From Mycolicibacterium mengxianglii (lineage in GTDB: Bacteria > Actinomycetota > Actinomycetes > Mycobacteriales > Mycobacteriaceae): a stretch of 64,000 nucleotides of DNA. How positions within the stretch are numbered: position 1 is the stretch's first letter; the number at the start of each line of letters is the position of its first letter. Of the stretch, positions 46,100-57,904 are shown one piece after another. The position numbers were made by a program, and so were the translations under genes. The notes under the pieces are model-generated. The model made no database searches, was not told the DNA's origin, and saw only the letters and a program-made list of their open reading frames with translations. The DNA lies in assembly GCF_015710575.1 (NCBI RefSeq), contig NZ_CP065373.1, positions 1,054,001-1,118,000 on the forward strand, in the 5' to 3' direction.

Positions 46100-46840
46100 A
46101 TGACGTCGCTAAACACAGGCCGAGTGGTACTCGTGACCGGCGGTTCGGGCGGCATCGGCCGCGCGATCTGCCTTCGCCTCGCGCGCGACGGGATGTCGAT
46201 TGCCGTGCATTATGCGGGCAATGCCGCGCGTGCCCAGGAAGTGGTCGATTCGATCATCGAGGCAGGAGGGTCGGCGATCAAGGTCGGCGGCGACGTCGCG
46301 GACCAGACGGCGATGACCGAGGCCTTCGACGATGTGGTGACGCGCTTCGGCGGTGTGGACGTCGTGGTGCACACAGCGGGGGTGATGCCGTTGGCCACCG
46401 TCGCCGAGATGGATCTGGCGACGTTCGACAATCTGGTGAGCAGTAATTTGCGCGGTACCTTCATCGTCGCCCAACTCGCCGCGCAACGGGTGCGCAGCGG
46501 CGGAGCGATCATCACCTTCTCATCGTCGGTCACTCGGCTCCAACAGCCCACCTACGGGCCATACGCCGCTACCAAGGCCGCTGCGGAAGCGTTGAGCTTG
46601 GTGCTGGCCCGCGAGCTCGCCGGCAAAGACATCACCGTCAACACAGTGGCGCCGGGCCCCACCGCGACACCTCTGTTCATGCAGGGCAAGTCCGACGAAC
46701 TGATCGAACACATCGCGGGGCTCAACCCGATGCACCGCCTTGGTGAACCGCTCGACATCGCCGAAGTGGTTGCGGCGCTGTCTGGCCCGCTGCGCTGGGT
46801 CAACGGTCAGACCATCTTCGTCAACGGCGGCGCCGCCTAG
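46100..46840 (+). CDS. Short-chain dehydrogenase/reductase (FabG-like)
   Basis: The 246-residue SDR has TGGSGGIGR (about 13-21), HTAGVMP in the NAG position and the active site SSSVTRLQQPTYGPYAATKA (Ser, Tyr-x3-Lys). The C-terminal PTATPLFMQG and INVNGG-type end (IFVNGGAA) fit FabG/3-oxoacyl reductase-like members. I chose the ATG at 46100 because GAGGAA lies just upstream; a GTG at 46073 adds nine residues. It is followed 58 bases later by a second, different SDR, probably co-transcribed. Confidence 0.88.
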   Translation: MTSLNTGRVVLVTGGSGGIGRAICLRLARDGMSIAVHYAGNAARAQEVVDSIIEAGGSAIKVGGDVADQTAMTEAFDDVVTRFGGVDVVVHTAGVMPLATVAEMDLATFDNLVSSNLRGTFIVAQLAAQRVRSGGAIITFSSSVTRLQQPTYGPYAATKAAAEALSLVLARELAGKDITVNTVAPGPTATPLFMQGKSDELIEHIAGLNPMHRLGEPLDIAEVVAALSGPLRWVNGQTIFVNGGAA

Positions 46841-46898
46841 CCATCATCGCTCGTTCGCGGTTCGACACGCCTGTCGCGAAACCTCAAAGGAGACCGGT

Positions 46899-47693
46899 AT
46901 GGAACTGAGCGGCAACACCATCCTGGTGACCGGCGGCAGCACCGGCATCGGTCGAGGACTGGCCGAAGCCTTCCACCGGCTGGGCAACCACGTGGTGATC
47001 TGCGGACGCCGCGCCGAACCGTTGGCCGAAGTCGCTCACAACACCCCCGGTATCGATTACCTGACTCTCGACCAGGCCGACGCCGCCGATATTGAACGGT
47101 TCGCCGCTGAACTCCTAGCAGCGCATCCCGGCTTGAACGTGGTGATCAACAACGCCGGAATTCAGCTCGTCGAACACGTCCTCGATGGAGACGTCGCCCT
47201 CGCTGAACAAACCATCGTCACCAACCTGCTTGGCGTAATCTGCTTGACCGCACATCTGCTGCCTGCGTTGGTCGCCACACCTCGGGCGGCCATCCTCAAC
47301 GTGACGTCCGCGCTGGCATTCATGCCCAGCGCCCTGGTACCGACGTACTGCGCCACCAAAGCTGGCCTGCACTCGTATACACAGTCCCTTCGCTATCAGC
47401 TGCGCGACACCTCCGTTGAGGTCATCGAGCTCATCCCGCCCAAGGTCCAGACCGGACTGCAGGGCGTTCACGGCCACGATCCCGACGCGATGCCGCTCGA
47501 CGAGTACATCACTGAGACAATCGATTTGCTCCGTCAGCGGCCCGACAGCACCGAGATCGTCGTCAAGCGCGCCGAAGGATTGCGCTACGCCGAGCGCCGC
47601 GGCGTCTACGACGACCTTTACCCAACCTTCAACGACGCGGCGGCCGCGGTGCTTGAAGGCCCTCCCGCCGCTGACCCGGCCGGGGAGGCCTAA
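46899..47693 (+). CDS. Short-chain dehydrogenase/reductase (DltE-like)
   Basis: The 264-residue product starts MELSGNTILVTGGSTGIGRG after a strong AAAGGAGACC site. INNAGIQ, TSALAF and YCATKAG give the NAG, Ser and Tyr-x3-Lys elements. The opening and the PPKVQTGLQG segment resemble the DltE group of SDR proteins. The open frame to 46740 lies inside the previous gene and is ignored. Substrate unknown. Its place in a small cluster with a monooxygenase and an NmrA protein suggests a catabolic route. Confidence 0.87.
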   Translation: MELSGNTILVTGGSTGIGRGLAEAFHRLGNHVVICGRRAEPLAEVAHNTPGIDYLTLDQADAADIERFAAELLAAHPGLNVVINNAGIQLVEHVLDGDVALAEQTIVTNLLGVICLTAHLLPALVATPRAAILNVTSALAFMPSALVPTYCATKAGLHSYTQSLRYQLRDTSVEVIELIPPKVQTGLQGVHGHDPDAMPLDEYITETIDLLRQRPDSTEIVVKRAEGLRYAERRGVYDDLYPTFNDAAAAVLEGPPAADPAGEA

Positions 47694-47921
47694 ACGCATG
47701 TCAAAACGAGAACCCGGGCCTAGCCAGGACCGACTGAAATTCGCCGCCGCCAACCGCTTGAGACTGTGTGCCATGACGGACCTGCCGAACCTGAGTTCGA
47801 CGCCGGCCTCAAGGTTGGGGAAACCCGCGGACGCCGGATCGTCGCGACCCACGCCACACGATGCCGCACGGCATGAGTGCGGCAACGCCTCCCAGGCGCT
47901 CCGCCGGAACGGTACACAACA

Positions 47922-48770
47922 ATGCGTGTGGTGATGATCGGCGCGACGGGGCGTCACGCCCATTGGGTGCTTGGTGAACTGAACCGACGTGGCGTTCAGG
48001 TACGCGCCCTCGTCCGCAACGAGGAGCGCGGCGAGGTCGCTCTGCGCCAAGGAGCAGCCGAAACCGTGATCGCGGATCTGACGCGGCCGGACACCCTGCC
48101 TGACGCGGTCGCCGGCATGGACTGCGTGTTCCACATCGGCCCAGCGCACGTCGCAAAGGAGACCGAGATGGGCTTGGCGATGGTGGCGGCGGCGGAGGCG
48201 GCAGGTGTGCGAAAGTTCGTGTATTCCGGCGTCATTCACCCCTCAATCGCCGACCTGTGGAATCACGCGGCCAAGTTACCGGTCGAAGAGGCGTTGTACA
48301 GTTCGGAGCTGACGTTCACGGTCCTACAACCGGCCCGCTTCATGCAGGACTTCGACCCATTCTGGCCCGACGTTGTCTCCAGCGGCCGGTTGCGCCAGCC
48401 CTACTCAACGTCTTCGAAGATGTGCTGGGTCGACTACCGCGACGTCGCAGAGGTCGCCGCGATGGCGATCGTCGGCGGTGACCTCGATTGGGGCACCTTC
48501 GAGCTATGTGCTCCAGGGATGCTCGACACCACCGAAGCGGCTGCGATCGCCAGTGATGTTCTGGGCCGCGCGATATCGGTCGAGCAGATCCCGCTCGACG
48601 AGTACCTACGTGAATTCCGAGCCGGGATGACTGAAGACAGCATGGCGCACATGATGGCGCACTACGATCGGGTGGGCCTACCGGGCGGCAACGCTCTGGT
48701 GCTGCGTGCGATTCTTGGCCGCGAACCACGGTCGCTGAGGGATTACTTCGGCGAACTAGCCGCGGCCTGA
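47922..48770 (+). CDS. NmrA-like NAD(P)-binding protein
   Basis: The 282-residue product starts MRVVMIGATGRHAHWVLGEL (Rossmann loop GATGRHA, a variant of GATGxxG). It then has VRALVRNEERGEVALRQGAAETVIADL and FVYSGVIHPSI. It is of the NmrA/atypical SDR type, as at 487-1398. It lies 228 bases after the DltE-like SDR; that gap (47694-47921) shows no gene I can support. The ATG at 47922 fits the fold; no strong ribosome site is seen before it. Confidence 0.82.
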   Translation: MRVVMIGATGRHAHWVLGELNRRGVQVRALVRNEERGEVALRQGAAETVIADLTRPDTLPDAVAGMDCVFHIGPAHVAKETEMGLAMVAAAEAAGVRKFVYSGVIHPSIADLWNHAAKLPVEEALYSSELTFTVLQPARFMQDFDPFWPDVVSSGRLRQPYSTSSKMCWVDYRDVAEVAAMAIVGGDLDWGTFELCAPGMLDTTEAAAIASDVLGRAISVEQIPLDEYLREFRAGMTEDSMAHMMAHYDRVGLPGGNALVLRAILGREPRSLRDYFGELAAA

Positions 48771-48814
48771 CCTCCGACCACGTCCTCGTCGTCAGCCTCA
48801 ACGCCGTGCACCAC

Positions 48815-49131
48815 TAGCTGGCCAGTGCGGCGCGCAGGTCGTCTCTGCGCAGTCCGCGCAGTCCGCGAGTCACGATTCCACCTATTGGGAAGAGACCGAG
48901 CCGACGATGATGCGCACCACCTGACCGACGGCCTCCCGTCGGTCCCGCTGTCGGACGGCCAGGGCGAACATTGCGACGTGGTTGCGCGTGTGCAGCCAGG
49001 GGTCGGACTGCGAGACGATGTGCGTCCGTTTTTTCGAGGTGATGCCAACGCGCCTTGGCGGTGTTGGCGGTCCTCGCGGCTGCCATCTCCCGGCGGTAGA
49101 CGGCGCGGGCGTTGTCGGGGATGCGGCTCAT
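48815..49131 (-). pseudogene. DUF3703 family protein, frameshifted
   Basis: From the ATG at 49131 the product reads MSRIPDNARAVYRREMAAAR and RWHHLEK. The frame then moves, at a run of six A (minus strand; T run at 49029-49034), to THIVSQSDPWLHTRNHVAMF with ALAVRQRDRREAVGQVVRII. Near the end it moves back to RGLRRDDLRAALAS with a TAG at 48814-48816. This is the DUF3703 protein often found after a CDF transporter. Removing one A from the run restores the main part. The gene is broken, or the run is miscounted. Confidence 0.65.
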
Positions 49132-49141
49132 GCCATTCCGT

Positions 49142-49834
49142 TCAGTCGTCGCAGCAGTCGCAGCCGGGCGCGTCGTCGCGGTTGCCAGGTGCCGCGAGAA
49201 TTGGTGATGGGCAACATGTGTCGCCCTTCCATGCCTCGATGCCCTCCCTGACCGCGATGGCGGCGATGATCAGACCCGCAATCGGGTCCGCCCACGACCA
49301 GCCGAACAGGCTGTTGAGCGCCAGCCCTACGAGGAGCACAGCCGACAGGTAGGTGCACAACAGGGTTTGCTTGGAATCCGCTACGGCGGATAGTGATCCG
49401 AGTTCGCGCCCGGCCCGGCGCTGCGCGTAGGACAGCGCCGGCATGATGGCCAGGCTGACCGCTGCGAGGACGATGCCGATGGTGGAGTGTTCGGCTTCAC
49501 CGACCCCGAGCAAGGCGCGGACGGCATCCACGGTGACGTAGGTGGCCAGCCCGAAGAACGAGAACGCGATGATGCGCAAGGCCACCTTCTCGCGTGCCTC
49601 GGGGTCGCGCCCGGCGAACTGCCATGCGACCGCCGCCGCCGACGACACCTCGATGACCGAATCGAGCCCGAACCCGATCAGCGCGGTGGAGGACACCCGC
49701 GTGCCCTCGGTGATTGCCACGATGGCCTCGATGACGTTGTAGGAGATCGTGGCGGCGACGAATAGCCGAATGCGGCGGGACAGTAACGCGCGCCGGGCAT
49801 CAGTCAAAGCTGTGCCGCGCGCCGGGGACGCCAT
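49142..49834 (-). CDS. Cation diffusion facilitator-type metal transporter
   Basis: The 230-residue product has six predicted helices. TALIGFGLDSVIEVSSAAAV carries the Asp of the first metal site, and LSAVADSKQTLLCTYLSAVLLVGL and SWADPIAGLIIAAIAVREG the second half. It ends in a Cys-rich tail (CC at the start of CCPSP, then CDCC). It is shorter than many CDF proteins (about 300) because the cytoplasmic domain is reduced to this tail. It overlaps the regulator stop by one base (TGATG). Export of Cd, Pb or Zn is likely from the regulator type. Confidence 0.85.
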   Translation of the reverse strand: MASPARGTALTDARRALLSRRIRLFVAATISYNVIEAIVAITEGTRVSSTALIGFGLDSVIEVSSAAAVAWQFAGRDPEAREKVALRIIAFSFFGLATYVTVDAVRALLGVGEAEHSTIGIVLAAVSLAIMPALSYAQRRAGRELGSLSAVADSKQTLLCTYLSAVLLVGLALNSLFGWSWADPIAGLIIAAIAVREGIEAWKGDTCCPSPILAAPGNRDDAPGCDCCDD

Positions 49835-50187
49835 CAGTCGCACCCGCACACGGTGCCGTCGGCGCCAACGCACCGGCAGTCGGGGTCAACGGCGAGGACC
49901 ATGCCCATGAGGTCATCCAGGGCGTGACCGATGCGCGTGTCGGCCAACTCATATCGCGTGCGGCGACCTTCCGGCACCGCCACCACCAGCCCGCAGCCGC
50001 GCAGGCATGCCAAGTGATTCGAGAGCATCTGACGCGATACGCCGATTCGGTCGGCGAGATCGGCGGGGTAGCTCGGGGCGGCGTTGAGGCTGAGCAGGAT
50101 GCGAGTCCGCGTGGTGTCCGATAGGGCGTGGCCGAATCGTGCCAGCGCGTCGGTGTGGGCGAGTGTCTGCATCTCGTCAAAGTACAT
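49834..50187 (-). CDS. cmtR: CmtR-type ArsR/SmtB metal-sensing repressor
   Basis: The 117-residue winged helix has SRQMLSNHLACLRGCGLVVA. The pair C61/C65 on the recognition helix matches the Cd/Pb site of M. tuberculosis CmtR (C57, C61), and a C-terminal Cys in DPDCRC (104, 106) matches C102. Extra CGC near the end (114, 116) could add ligands. I chose the ATG at 50187; an ATG at 50172 is possible. It is the first gene of the CDF/DUF3703 operon, which it should repress until metal binds. The operator is probably in the 146 bases upstream. Confidence 0.85.
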   Translation of the reverse strand: MYFDEMQTLAHTDALARFGHALSDTTRTRILLSLNAAPSYPADLADRIGVSRQMLSNHLACLRGCGLVVAVPEGRRTRYELADTRIGHALDDLMGMVLAVDPDCRCVGADGTVCGCD

Positions 50188-50333
50188 CGAAACGTGTATT
50201 CATAGAAGTCTGTACTGGAATCGCTTGGCTATCGTGCGCGCAAGCACCGCCCGACACGCACGGTTTCGCGGTCGATTTTCGTTCGTCATGTGGCGGCGTC
50301 CGTAACGCCGTATTTCGCCATCATGATCTGACC

Positions 50334-50647
50334 ATGCCCGCCGTCACCGGCCAGCAGGTCGCCGAATTTCTCGGCCAGGGCGACAACTCCGAGGCCGTCG
50401 CCCTGGCCGGGGATCACGCCGCCACCATCACCGCTTTGGCGCGCAGCTACACCCGAGGACGTGGGTTCGTCGGAGCCGACCCCGCCGAGGACATCGCGGC
50501 CGTGATCGTCACTGCCACAGCGCGTCTCGTCGCCACCCCGAGCAGATCGCGACGGACTACGGCAGCGTGTCACTGCGCGGTGGCTGGCAAGGCTGGAACC
50601 TTGCCGAACAGATCGTGCTCAGTCGGTACCGGGTCCGGGCGCTCTGA
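50334..50647 (+). pseudogene. Phage head-tail connector (adaptor) protein, frameshifted
   Basis: From the ATG at 50334 the product reads MPAVTGQQVAEFLGQGDNSE, ARSYTRGRGFVGADPAEDIA and IVTATARLVATP. The frame then breaks at CCCC (50536-50539) and goes on as EQIATDYGSVSLRGGWQGWN and LAEQIVLSRYRVRAL to a TGA shared with the next start. Adding one C gives 104 residues. The sequence type is that of small head-to-tail adaptor proteins of actinobacterial siphophages. No capsid or terminase gene is present on either side, so this is a remnant. Confidence 0.65.
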
Positions 50648-50970
50648 TGCTTGGCCGCGACAAGATCACCGTTCACTTCCGCGACCGGTCGACCAACGCC
50701 GAGTTCTCTCGCACCGTGTACGGCACCGTGGTGACAGAACAGCTCGACGGCAAGGTGGTCGAGCCGATGCCTGGCCGTCCGGTGTTCGCGAATTTCTATC
50801 GCGTCATCGTGCCGCGGAGCGTGCAGACGGCCTTGGCGGTCGCGTCGGTGACGTCGATCGACTTCGCCGGTCGCGAAACGGCATACTCCCGGTTCGAGAA
50901 CGGGTTGACGCCGATCTACGACGGCCGCGGACGGGTCCGACACTACGAGGGTGTGGTCCGGTCGAGCTGA
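50647..50970 (+). CDS. Phage head-tail stopper-like small protein
   Basis: The 107-residue product starts at an ATG that shares two bases with the stop of the connector (TGATG), the usual spacing in phage structural operons. The product is beta-rich (ITVHFRDRSTNAEFSRTVYG, GRPVFANFYRVIVPRSVQTA). I recognise it only by its place after the adaptor gene and its size. It is intact. A domesticated role or simple survival of a prophage fragment are both possible. Confidence 0.5.
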   Translation: MLGRDKITVHFRDRSTNAEFSRTVYGTVVTEQLDGKVVEPMPGRPVFANFYRVIVPRSVQTALAVASVTSIDFAGRETAYSRFENGLTPIYDGRGRVRHYEGVVRSS

Positions 50971-51040
50971 CCGCTTGGACACTTTCCGACGTCGCAGTTG
51001 TGCGTTAGTTGCGCGGCTGGGGCGAAAACACGCCTTGACC

Positions 51041-51116
51041 TGGTGCCCCCGGCAGGATTCGAACCTGCGGCCTTCTGCTCCGGAGGCAGACGCTCTATCC
51101 CCTGAGCTACGGGGGC
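51041..51116 (-). tRNA. tRNA-Arg (anticodon CCG), with encoded CCA
   Basis: On the minus strand a full cloverleaf folds: acceptor GCCCCCG/CGGGGGC, D-arm GCTC...GAGC, anticodon arm TCTGC-CTCCGGA-GCAGA with anticodon CCG, and T-arm GCAGG-TTCGAAT-CCTGC. The discriminator is A, followed by a genomic CCA. It reads CGG codons. It is divergent from argS, its own synthetase gene. The phage remnants lie on its 3' side, where integrases commonly insert. Confidence 0.95.
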
Positions 51117-51154
51117 GCAATTGCGCCATTGGGGCCTGCACAGCCTAACGCATC

Positions 51155-51176
51155 CCGGGGACTGGTTTGTCCCCGG
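51155..51176. promoter_or_regulatory. Perfect 8-bp hairpin between tRNA-Arg and argS
   Basis: CCGGGGAC (51155-51162) pairs with GTCCCCGG (51169-51176) around TGGTTT. It lies 47 bases before the argS start, and could be part of the argS leader or a divider between the two divergent promoters. No U tract follows it on either strand. Confidence 0.4.
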
Positions 51177-51222
51177 TAATCGATTCGGGCCGCGACCACC
51201 TCAGACCATAGGATGGACCCTC

Positions 51223-52875
51223 GTGACACCCGCCGACCTGGCCCAGCTGCTCAAGGACACCGCCGCTGCGGTGCTGACCGCCCATGACCTGGACACCGCA
51301 GCACTTCCCGCCACGGTGACTGTCGAGCGCCCCCGCAACCCTGAGCACGGAGATTACGCCACTAACCTGGCCCTGCAGGTCGGCAAGAAGGTCGGCGCCA
51401 ACCCTCGTGAGCTGGCCGGCTGGCTCGCCGAGGCGCTGTCCGCTGCCGACGGCATCGCCGCCGCCGACGTCGCCGGCCCCGGCTTCGTCAACCTGCGCAT
51501 CGACGCCGCCGCCCAGGGCCGCATCGTCGACAACGTGATCGATGCCGGCCAGGCTTACGGACACTCCACGGTGCTGGCAGGGGAGAAGGTCAACCTCGAG
51601 TTCGTCTCGGCCAACCCCACCGGGCCCATCCACATCGGCGGCACCCGCTGGGCTGCGGTCGGTGATGCCCTCGGCCGCCTGCTGGCCACCCAAGGCGCAG
51701 CCGTGACACGCGAGTACTACTTCAACGACCACGGCGCCCAGATCGACAGGTTCGCCCGGTCCCTGGTGGCCGCCGCCCACGGCCAGCCCGCACCCGAGGA
51801 CGGCTACGCCGGTGACTACATCACCGATATCGCGGCCAAGGTGCTGGAGCAGGCCCCCGACGTGCTGAGCCTGCCTGACGAGCAGCAGCAGGAGACCTTC
51901 CGGGCAATCGGGGTGGACCTGATGTTCACCCACATCAAAGAATCCCTGCACGAGTTCGGCACCGATTTCGACGTCTACACCCACGAAGACTCGATGCACA
52001 CCTCCGGTCGGGTGGCCGAGGCCATCGCGCAACTGCGCAAGACCGGCAATATCTACGAGAAGGACGGCGCAACCTGGTTGCGCACCACCGAGTTCGGGGA
52101 CGACAAGGACCGTGTCGTCATCAAGAGCGACGGGCAACCCGCCTACATCGCCGGCGATCTGGCCTACTACCTCGACAAGCGGCAGCGCGGCTTCGACCTG
52201 TGCATCTACATGCTCGGCGCCGACCACCACGGCTACATCGCCCGGCTCAAAGCGGCCGCCGCGGCGCTGGGGGATGACCCCAACACCGTCGAGGTGCTGA
52301 TCGGTCAGATGGTCAACCTGGTCCGCGACGGCCAACCGGTCCGGATGAGCAAGCGTGCCGGCACCGTCATCACCCTTGACGACCTGGTGGACGCACTCGG
52401 CGTCGACGCCGCCCGGTACGCGCTGATCCGGTCCTCGGTGGACACCGCGATCGACATCGATCTGCAGCTGTGGTCATCGGCATCGAGTGAAAACCCGGTC
52501 TACTACGTGCAATACGCGCATGCACGGTTGTCGGCGCTGGCCCGCAACGCAGCTGAGCTGGGCCTGATCCCCGACACCGGGCACCTCGACCTGCTGACCC
52601 ATGACAAAGAAGGCACGTTGATCCGCAGCATCGGCGAGTTCCCACGGGTGCTCGAGACGGCGGCCAATCTGCGTGAGCCGCACCGGGTATGCCGCTACCT
52701 CGAAGATCTCGCCGGCGACTACCACCGGTTCTACGACTCCTGCCGGGTGCTGCCCCAGGGTGATGAAACGCCCGGGGACCTGCATCAGGCGCGGCTGGCC
52801 CTGTGCCAGGCAACCCGACAGGTCATCGCCAACGGTCTGGCCATCCTCGGCGTCAGCGCCCCGGAGCGGATGTGA
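51223..52875 (+). CDS. argS: Arginyl-tRNA synthetase
   Basis: The 550-residue class I synthetase has [21 protein letters not shown], with HIGG as the HIGH motif (about 136), and RMSKRAGT as the KMSKS motif (about 373). The N-terminal Add-1 domain and the C-terminal DALR domain ([13 protein letters not shown] onward) are complete. The length equals the M. tuberculosis enzyme. I chose the GTG at 51223, preceded by AGGATGGA. The stop overlaps the lysA start (GTGA). It charges tRNA-Arg, one of whose genes lies divergently next door. Confidence 0.96.
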   Translation: MTPADLAQLLKDTAAAVLTAHDLDTAALPATVTVERPRNPEHGDYATNLALQVGKKVGANPRELAGWLAEALSAADGIAAADVAGPGFVNLRIDAAAQGRIVDNVIDAGQAYGHSTVLAGEKVNLEFVSANPTGPIHIGGTRWAAVGDALGRLLATQGAAVTREYYFNDHGAQIDRFARSLVAAAHGQPAPEDGYAGDYITDIAAKVLEQAPDVLSLPDEQQQETFRAIGVDLMFTHIKESLHEFGTDFDVYTHEDSMHTSGRVAEAIAQLRKTGNIYEKDGATWLRTTEFGDDKDRVVIKSDGQPAYIAGDLAYYLDKRQRGFDLCIYMLGADHHGYIARLKAAAAALGDDPNTVEVLIGQMVNLVRDGQPVRMSKRAGTVITLDDLVDALGVDAARYALIRSSVDTAIDIDLQLWSSASSENPVYYVQYAHARLSALARNAAELGLIPDTGHLDLLTHDKEGTLIRSIGEFPRVLETAANLREPHRVCRYLEDLAGDYHRFYDSCRVLPQGDETPGDLHQARLALCQATRQVIANGLAILGVSAPERM

Positions 52876-54290
52876 ACGCCCACCCCGCCGGGCCCCGGCA
52901 CGCCGAAGAGATCCAACACGGCGGCGCGCCCGCCAAGCCGCAGAGCTCCGCTGAAGTCTTGCAGCTGGCGCCGAATGTGTGGCCGCGCAACTGTGTCCGC
53001 GGTGATGACGGCATGGTCAGCATTGCCGGGGTCCCCATCTCCGATCTGGCGGCCGAGTACGGCACCCCGTTGTTCGTGATCGACGAGGAGGATTTCCGGT
53101 TCCGCTGCCGCGAGATCGCCTCCGCGTTCGGTGGTGGCGACTATGTGCGCTACGCCGCCAAAGCGTTCCTGTGCACCGAGATCGCCCGCTGGGTCAATGA
53201 AGAAGGTCTGGCGCTGGACGTCTGCAGCGGCGGTGAGCTGGCGGTCGCGCTGCACGCCGACTTCCCGGCGGAGCGAATCGCCTTGCACGGCAACAACAAG
53301 TCCGTCGACGAATTGACCGCCGCCGTCAAGGCGGGCGTGGGTCACGTTGTCGTCGACTCGCTGCTCGAGATCGAGCGCCTCGACGCGATCGCCGGCGACG
53401 CCGGAATCGTGCAGGACGTTCTGGTGCGTGTCACCGTCGGCGTCGAAGCCCACACCCACGAGTTCATCTCCACCGCCCACGAGGACCAGAAGTTCGGATT
53501 GTCGCTGGCGTCCGGCGCGGCCCTCGAAGGTGTGCGCCGCGTCTTCGAAGCCGACAACCTGCGGCTGGTGGGTCTGCACAGCCATATCGGCTCGCAGATC
53601 TTCGACGTCGCCGGTTTCGAGATCGCGGCCCGACGGGTGCTCGGACTACTGCGCGATGTGGTGGCCGAGTTCGGAGTGGACAAGACCGCGCAGATCTCCA
53701 CCGTCGATCTCGGTGGCGGTTTGGGGATTTCGTATCTGCCTCAGGATGATCCGCCACCGATGGACGAGCTGGCGGACAAGCTCAAAGCAATCGTGCACGA
53801 CGAGTCCGAAGCACTCGGGTTGCCGACGCCGAAACTGGTGGTCGAGCCCGGGCGCGCGATCGCCGGTCCCGGCACCGTCACGCTCTACCAGGTCGGCACG
53901 GTCAAGGACGTCGCGATCAGCACTACCGCGTACCGGCGCTACATCAGCGTGGACGGTGGCATGAGCGACAACATCCGCACTTCGCTCTATGGCGCCGAGT
54001 ACGACATCCGGCTGGTGTCCCGCAACAGTGCGGCGGCGCCGATTCTGGCTCGCGTCGTCGGAAAGCATTGCGAGAGTGGAGATATCGTCGTACGCGACGC
54101 CTGGGTCTCCGAAGACGTGGCCCCCGGTGACCTGATGGCCGTCGCCGCCACCGGCGCCTACTGCTATTCGATGTCGAGCCGTTACAACCTCCTTGGCCGC
54201 CCTGCTGTGGTGGCCGTGCGCGACGGGCGAGCCCGCCTGATCCTGCGCCGGGAGACGGTCGACGATCTACTGAGTTTGGAAGTGAGGTGA
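52872..54290 (+). CDS. lysA: Diaminopimelate decarboxylase
   Basis: The 472-residue product is a fold type III PLP enzyme. The PLP Lys is in YVRYAAKAF (about 96), the active-site block is [10 protein letters not shown], phosphate binding is GGGLGISY and [10 protein letters not shown] second-domain Cys lies in GKHCESGD. It makes L-lysine from meso-diaminopimelate in the last step of lysine synthesis. I chose the GTG at 52872, which overlaps the argS stop; this gives a Pro/Ala-rich N-terminal lead of about 30 residues. The family order argS-lysA-hom is normal for mycobacteria. Confidence 0.96.
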   Translation: MNAHPAGPRHAEEIQHGGAPAKPQSSAEVLQLAPNVWPRNCVRGDDGMVSIAGVPISDLAAEYGTPLFVIDEEDFRFRCREIASAFGGGDYVRYAAKAFLCTEIARWVNEEGLALDVCSGGELAVALHADFPAERIALHGNNKSVDELTAAVKAGVGHVVVDSLLEIERLDAIAGDAGIVQDVLVRVTVGVEAHTHEFISTAHEDQKFGLSLASGAALEGVRRVFEADNLRLVGLHSHIGSQIFDVAGFEIAARRVLGLLRDVVAEFGVDKTAQISTVDLGGGLGISYLPQDDPPPMDELADKLKAIVHDESEALGLPTPKLVVEPGRAIAGPGTVTLYQVGTVKDVAISTTAYRRYISVDGGMSDNIRTSLYGAEYDIRLVSRNSAAAPILARVVGKHCESGDIVVRDAWVSEDVAPGDLMAVAATGAYCYSMSSRYNLLGRPAVVAVRDGRARLILRRETVDDLLSLEVR

Positions 54291-54293
54291 CCC

Positions 54294-55615
54294 ATGACGG
54301 GTGATGAGAAGACGGTCGGCATAGCGGTTTTGGGACTGGGCAATGTCGGCAGCGAGGTTGTCCGCATCATCGAGGAGAGCGCCGACGACCTGGCCGCCCG
54401 CATCGGTGCGCCGCTGGTGCTGCGCGGTATCGGCGTGCGCCGAGTCGCCGATGATCGCGGGGTGCCGTCGGAGATGTTGACCGACGACATCGAAGAGCTG
54501 GCGGCCCGCGAGGACGTCGACATCGTCGTCGAACTGATGGGACCGGTCGAACCCGCGCGCAAGGCGATCCTCACCGCCCTCGAACACGGCAAGTCCGTCG
54601 TCACCGCGAACAAGGCGCTGCTGGCCCAATCCACCGGTGAACTCGCCCAGGCTGCCGAGAACGCCCAGGTGGACCTGTATTTCGAGGCGGCGGTGGCGGG
54701 CGCCATCCCGGTGATCCGGCCGCTCACCCAGTCGCTGGCCGGCGACACCGTGGTCCGGGTCGCGGGCATCGTCAACGGCACGACCAACTACATCTTGTCC
54801 GCCATGAACGACACCGGCGCCACCTACGACGACGCACTGGCCGACGCCGGTGCCCTCGGTTATGCCGAGGCTGATCCGACTGCTGATGTCGAGGGTTACG
54901 ACGCAGCCGCCAAGGCCGCCATCCTGGCCTCGATCGCCTTCCATACCCGGGTGACCGCCGATGACGTATACCGCGAAGGCATCACCAAGGTGACCGCCGA
55001 GGACTTCGAGTCCGCCAAGGCGTTGGGCTGCACCATCAAACTGCTGTCGATCTGCGAGCGGATCACCTCCGACGAAGGCCCGGAACGGGTTTCGGCGCGC
55101 GTGTACCCGGCGCTGGTGCCGTTGGATCATCCGCTGGCCTCGGTTGGTGGAGCGTTCAACGCGGTGGTGGTCGAAGCCGAAGCCGCCGGCCGCCTGATGT
55201 TCTACGGCCAGGGAGCCGGCGGAGCCCCGACCGCTTCGGCAGTCATGGGTGATGTGGTGATGGCTGCCCGCAACCGCGTGCAGGGTGGCCGTGGCCCGCG
55301 CGAGTCCAAGTACGCGCAGCTGCCCATCGCGCCGATCGGCTTCATCCCGACCCGCTACTACGTCAGCCTCTACGTCGCCGACCGTCCGGGCGTGTTGTCC
55401 TCGGTCGCAGCGGAATTCGCCAAACGGGAAGTCAGCATCGCCGAGGTGCGCCAGGAGGGCGTGGTCAACGAGGGTGGACAGCGAGTCGGCGCCCGGATCG
55501 CCGTCCTCACGCACCAGGCCACCGATGCGGCGCTCAGCGACACCATCGCCGCGCTCGAGGACCTCGACGTGGTGTCCAGTGTTGCCAGCGTGCTGCGCAT
55601 GGAAGGAGCAGGTGA

Positions 55616-55619
<4 letters not shown>
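54294..55619 (+). CDS. hom: Homoserine dehydrogenase
   Basis: The 441-residue product has the NAD(P) loop [11 protein letters not shown] (about 12-22), [34 protein letters not shown] and the catalytic Lys region. A C-terminal ACT domain (about 350-430, [14 protein letters not shown]) is expected to bind threonine for feedback. It reduces aspartate semialdehyde to homoserine, the branch to threonine and methionine. It starts three bases after lysA and overlaps thrC by ATGA. Confidence 0.96.
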
Positions 55620-57656
<2,037 letters not shown>

Positions 57657-57703
57657 AGCCGGAAAACCCGCAACGCAACACGCACCCGCGGGTTGAGGCG
57701 TTC

Positions 57704-57732
57704 TTGCTTCCGCCAAAGAAGCGGGCTATTGT
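57704..57732 (+). promoter_or_regulatory. Candidate rho promoter
   Basis: TTGCTT (57704-57709), a 17-base spacer, then TATTGT (57727-57732). Transcription from about 57739 would give a leader of about 200 bases with two hairpins. Confidence 0.45.
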
Positions 57733-57874
57733 CGGTCCCGTCCCGGCAATCGCAGCGTCTTCTGCGCCGACACTAGGACGACCACCAACTTTCTCGTGCT
57801 CAACTTGTGGCTGACGGTTCGCCATTGCCCGCGAATCCAGGCATTCACCGTTGCCGAGCCGACGGTGGGACTTC

Positions 57875-57897
57875 GCGCTCAGCGTTTTGCTGAGCGC
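57875..57897 (+). promoter_or_regulatory. Perfect 9-bp hairpin in the rho leader
   Basis: GCGCTCAGC (57875-57883) pairs with GCTGAGCGC (57889-57897) around GTTTT. No U tract follows. It is either the thrB-side terminator without U's or a leader structure in autogenous control of rho. Confidence 0.5.
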
Positions 57898-57904
57898 AGC
57901 TGAA

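Noticed and set aside
47694..47921. Possible small gene between the second SDR and the NmrA gene
   Set aside because: Frames on both strands lack consistent codon bias and a ribosome site; I see nothing there that I can support.
50294..50310. Small hairpin CGGCGT-CCGTA-ACGCCG followed by TATTT
   Set aside because: No gene on the plus strand ends before it, so a terminator role has no transcript to act on; it may be chance.
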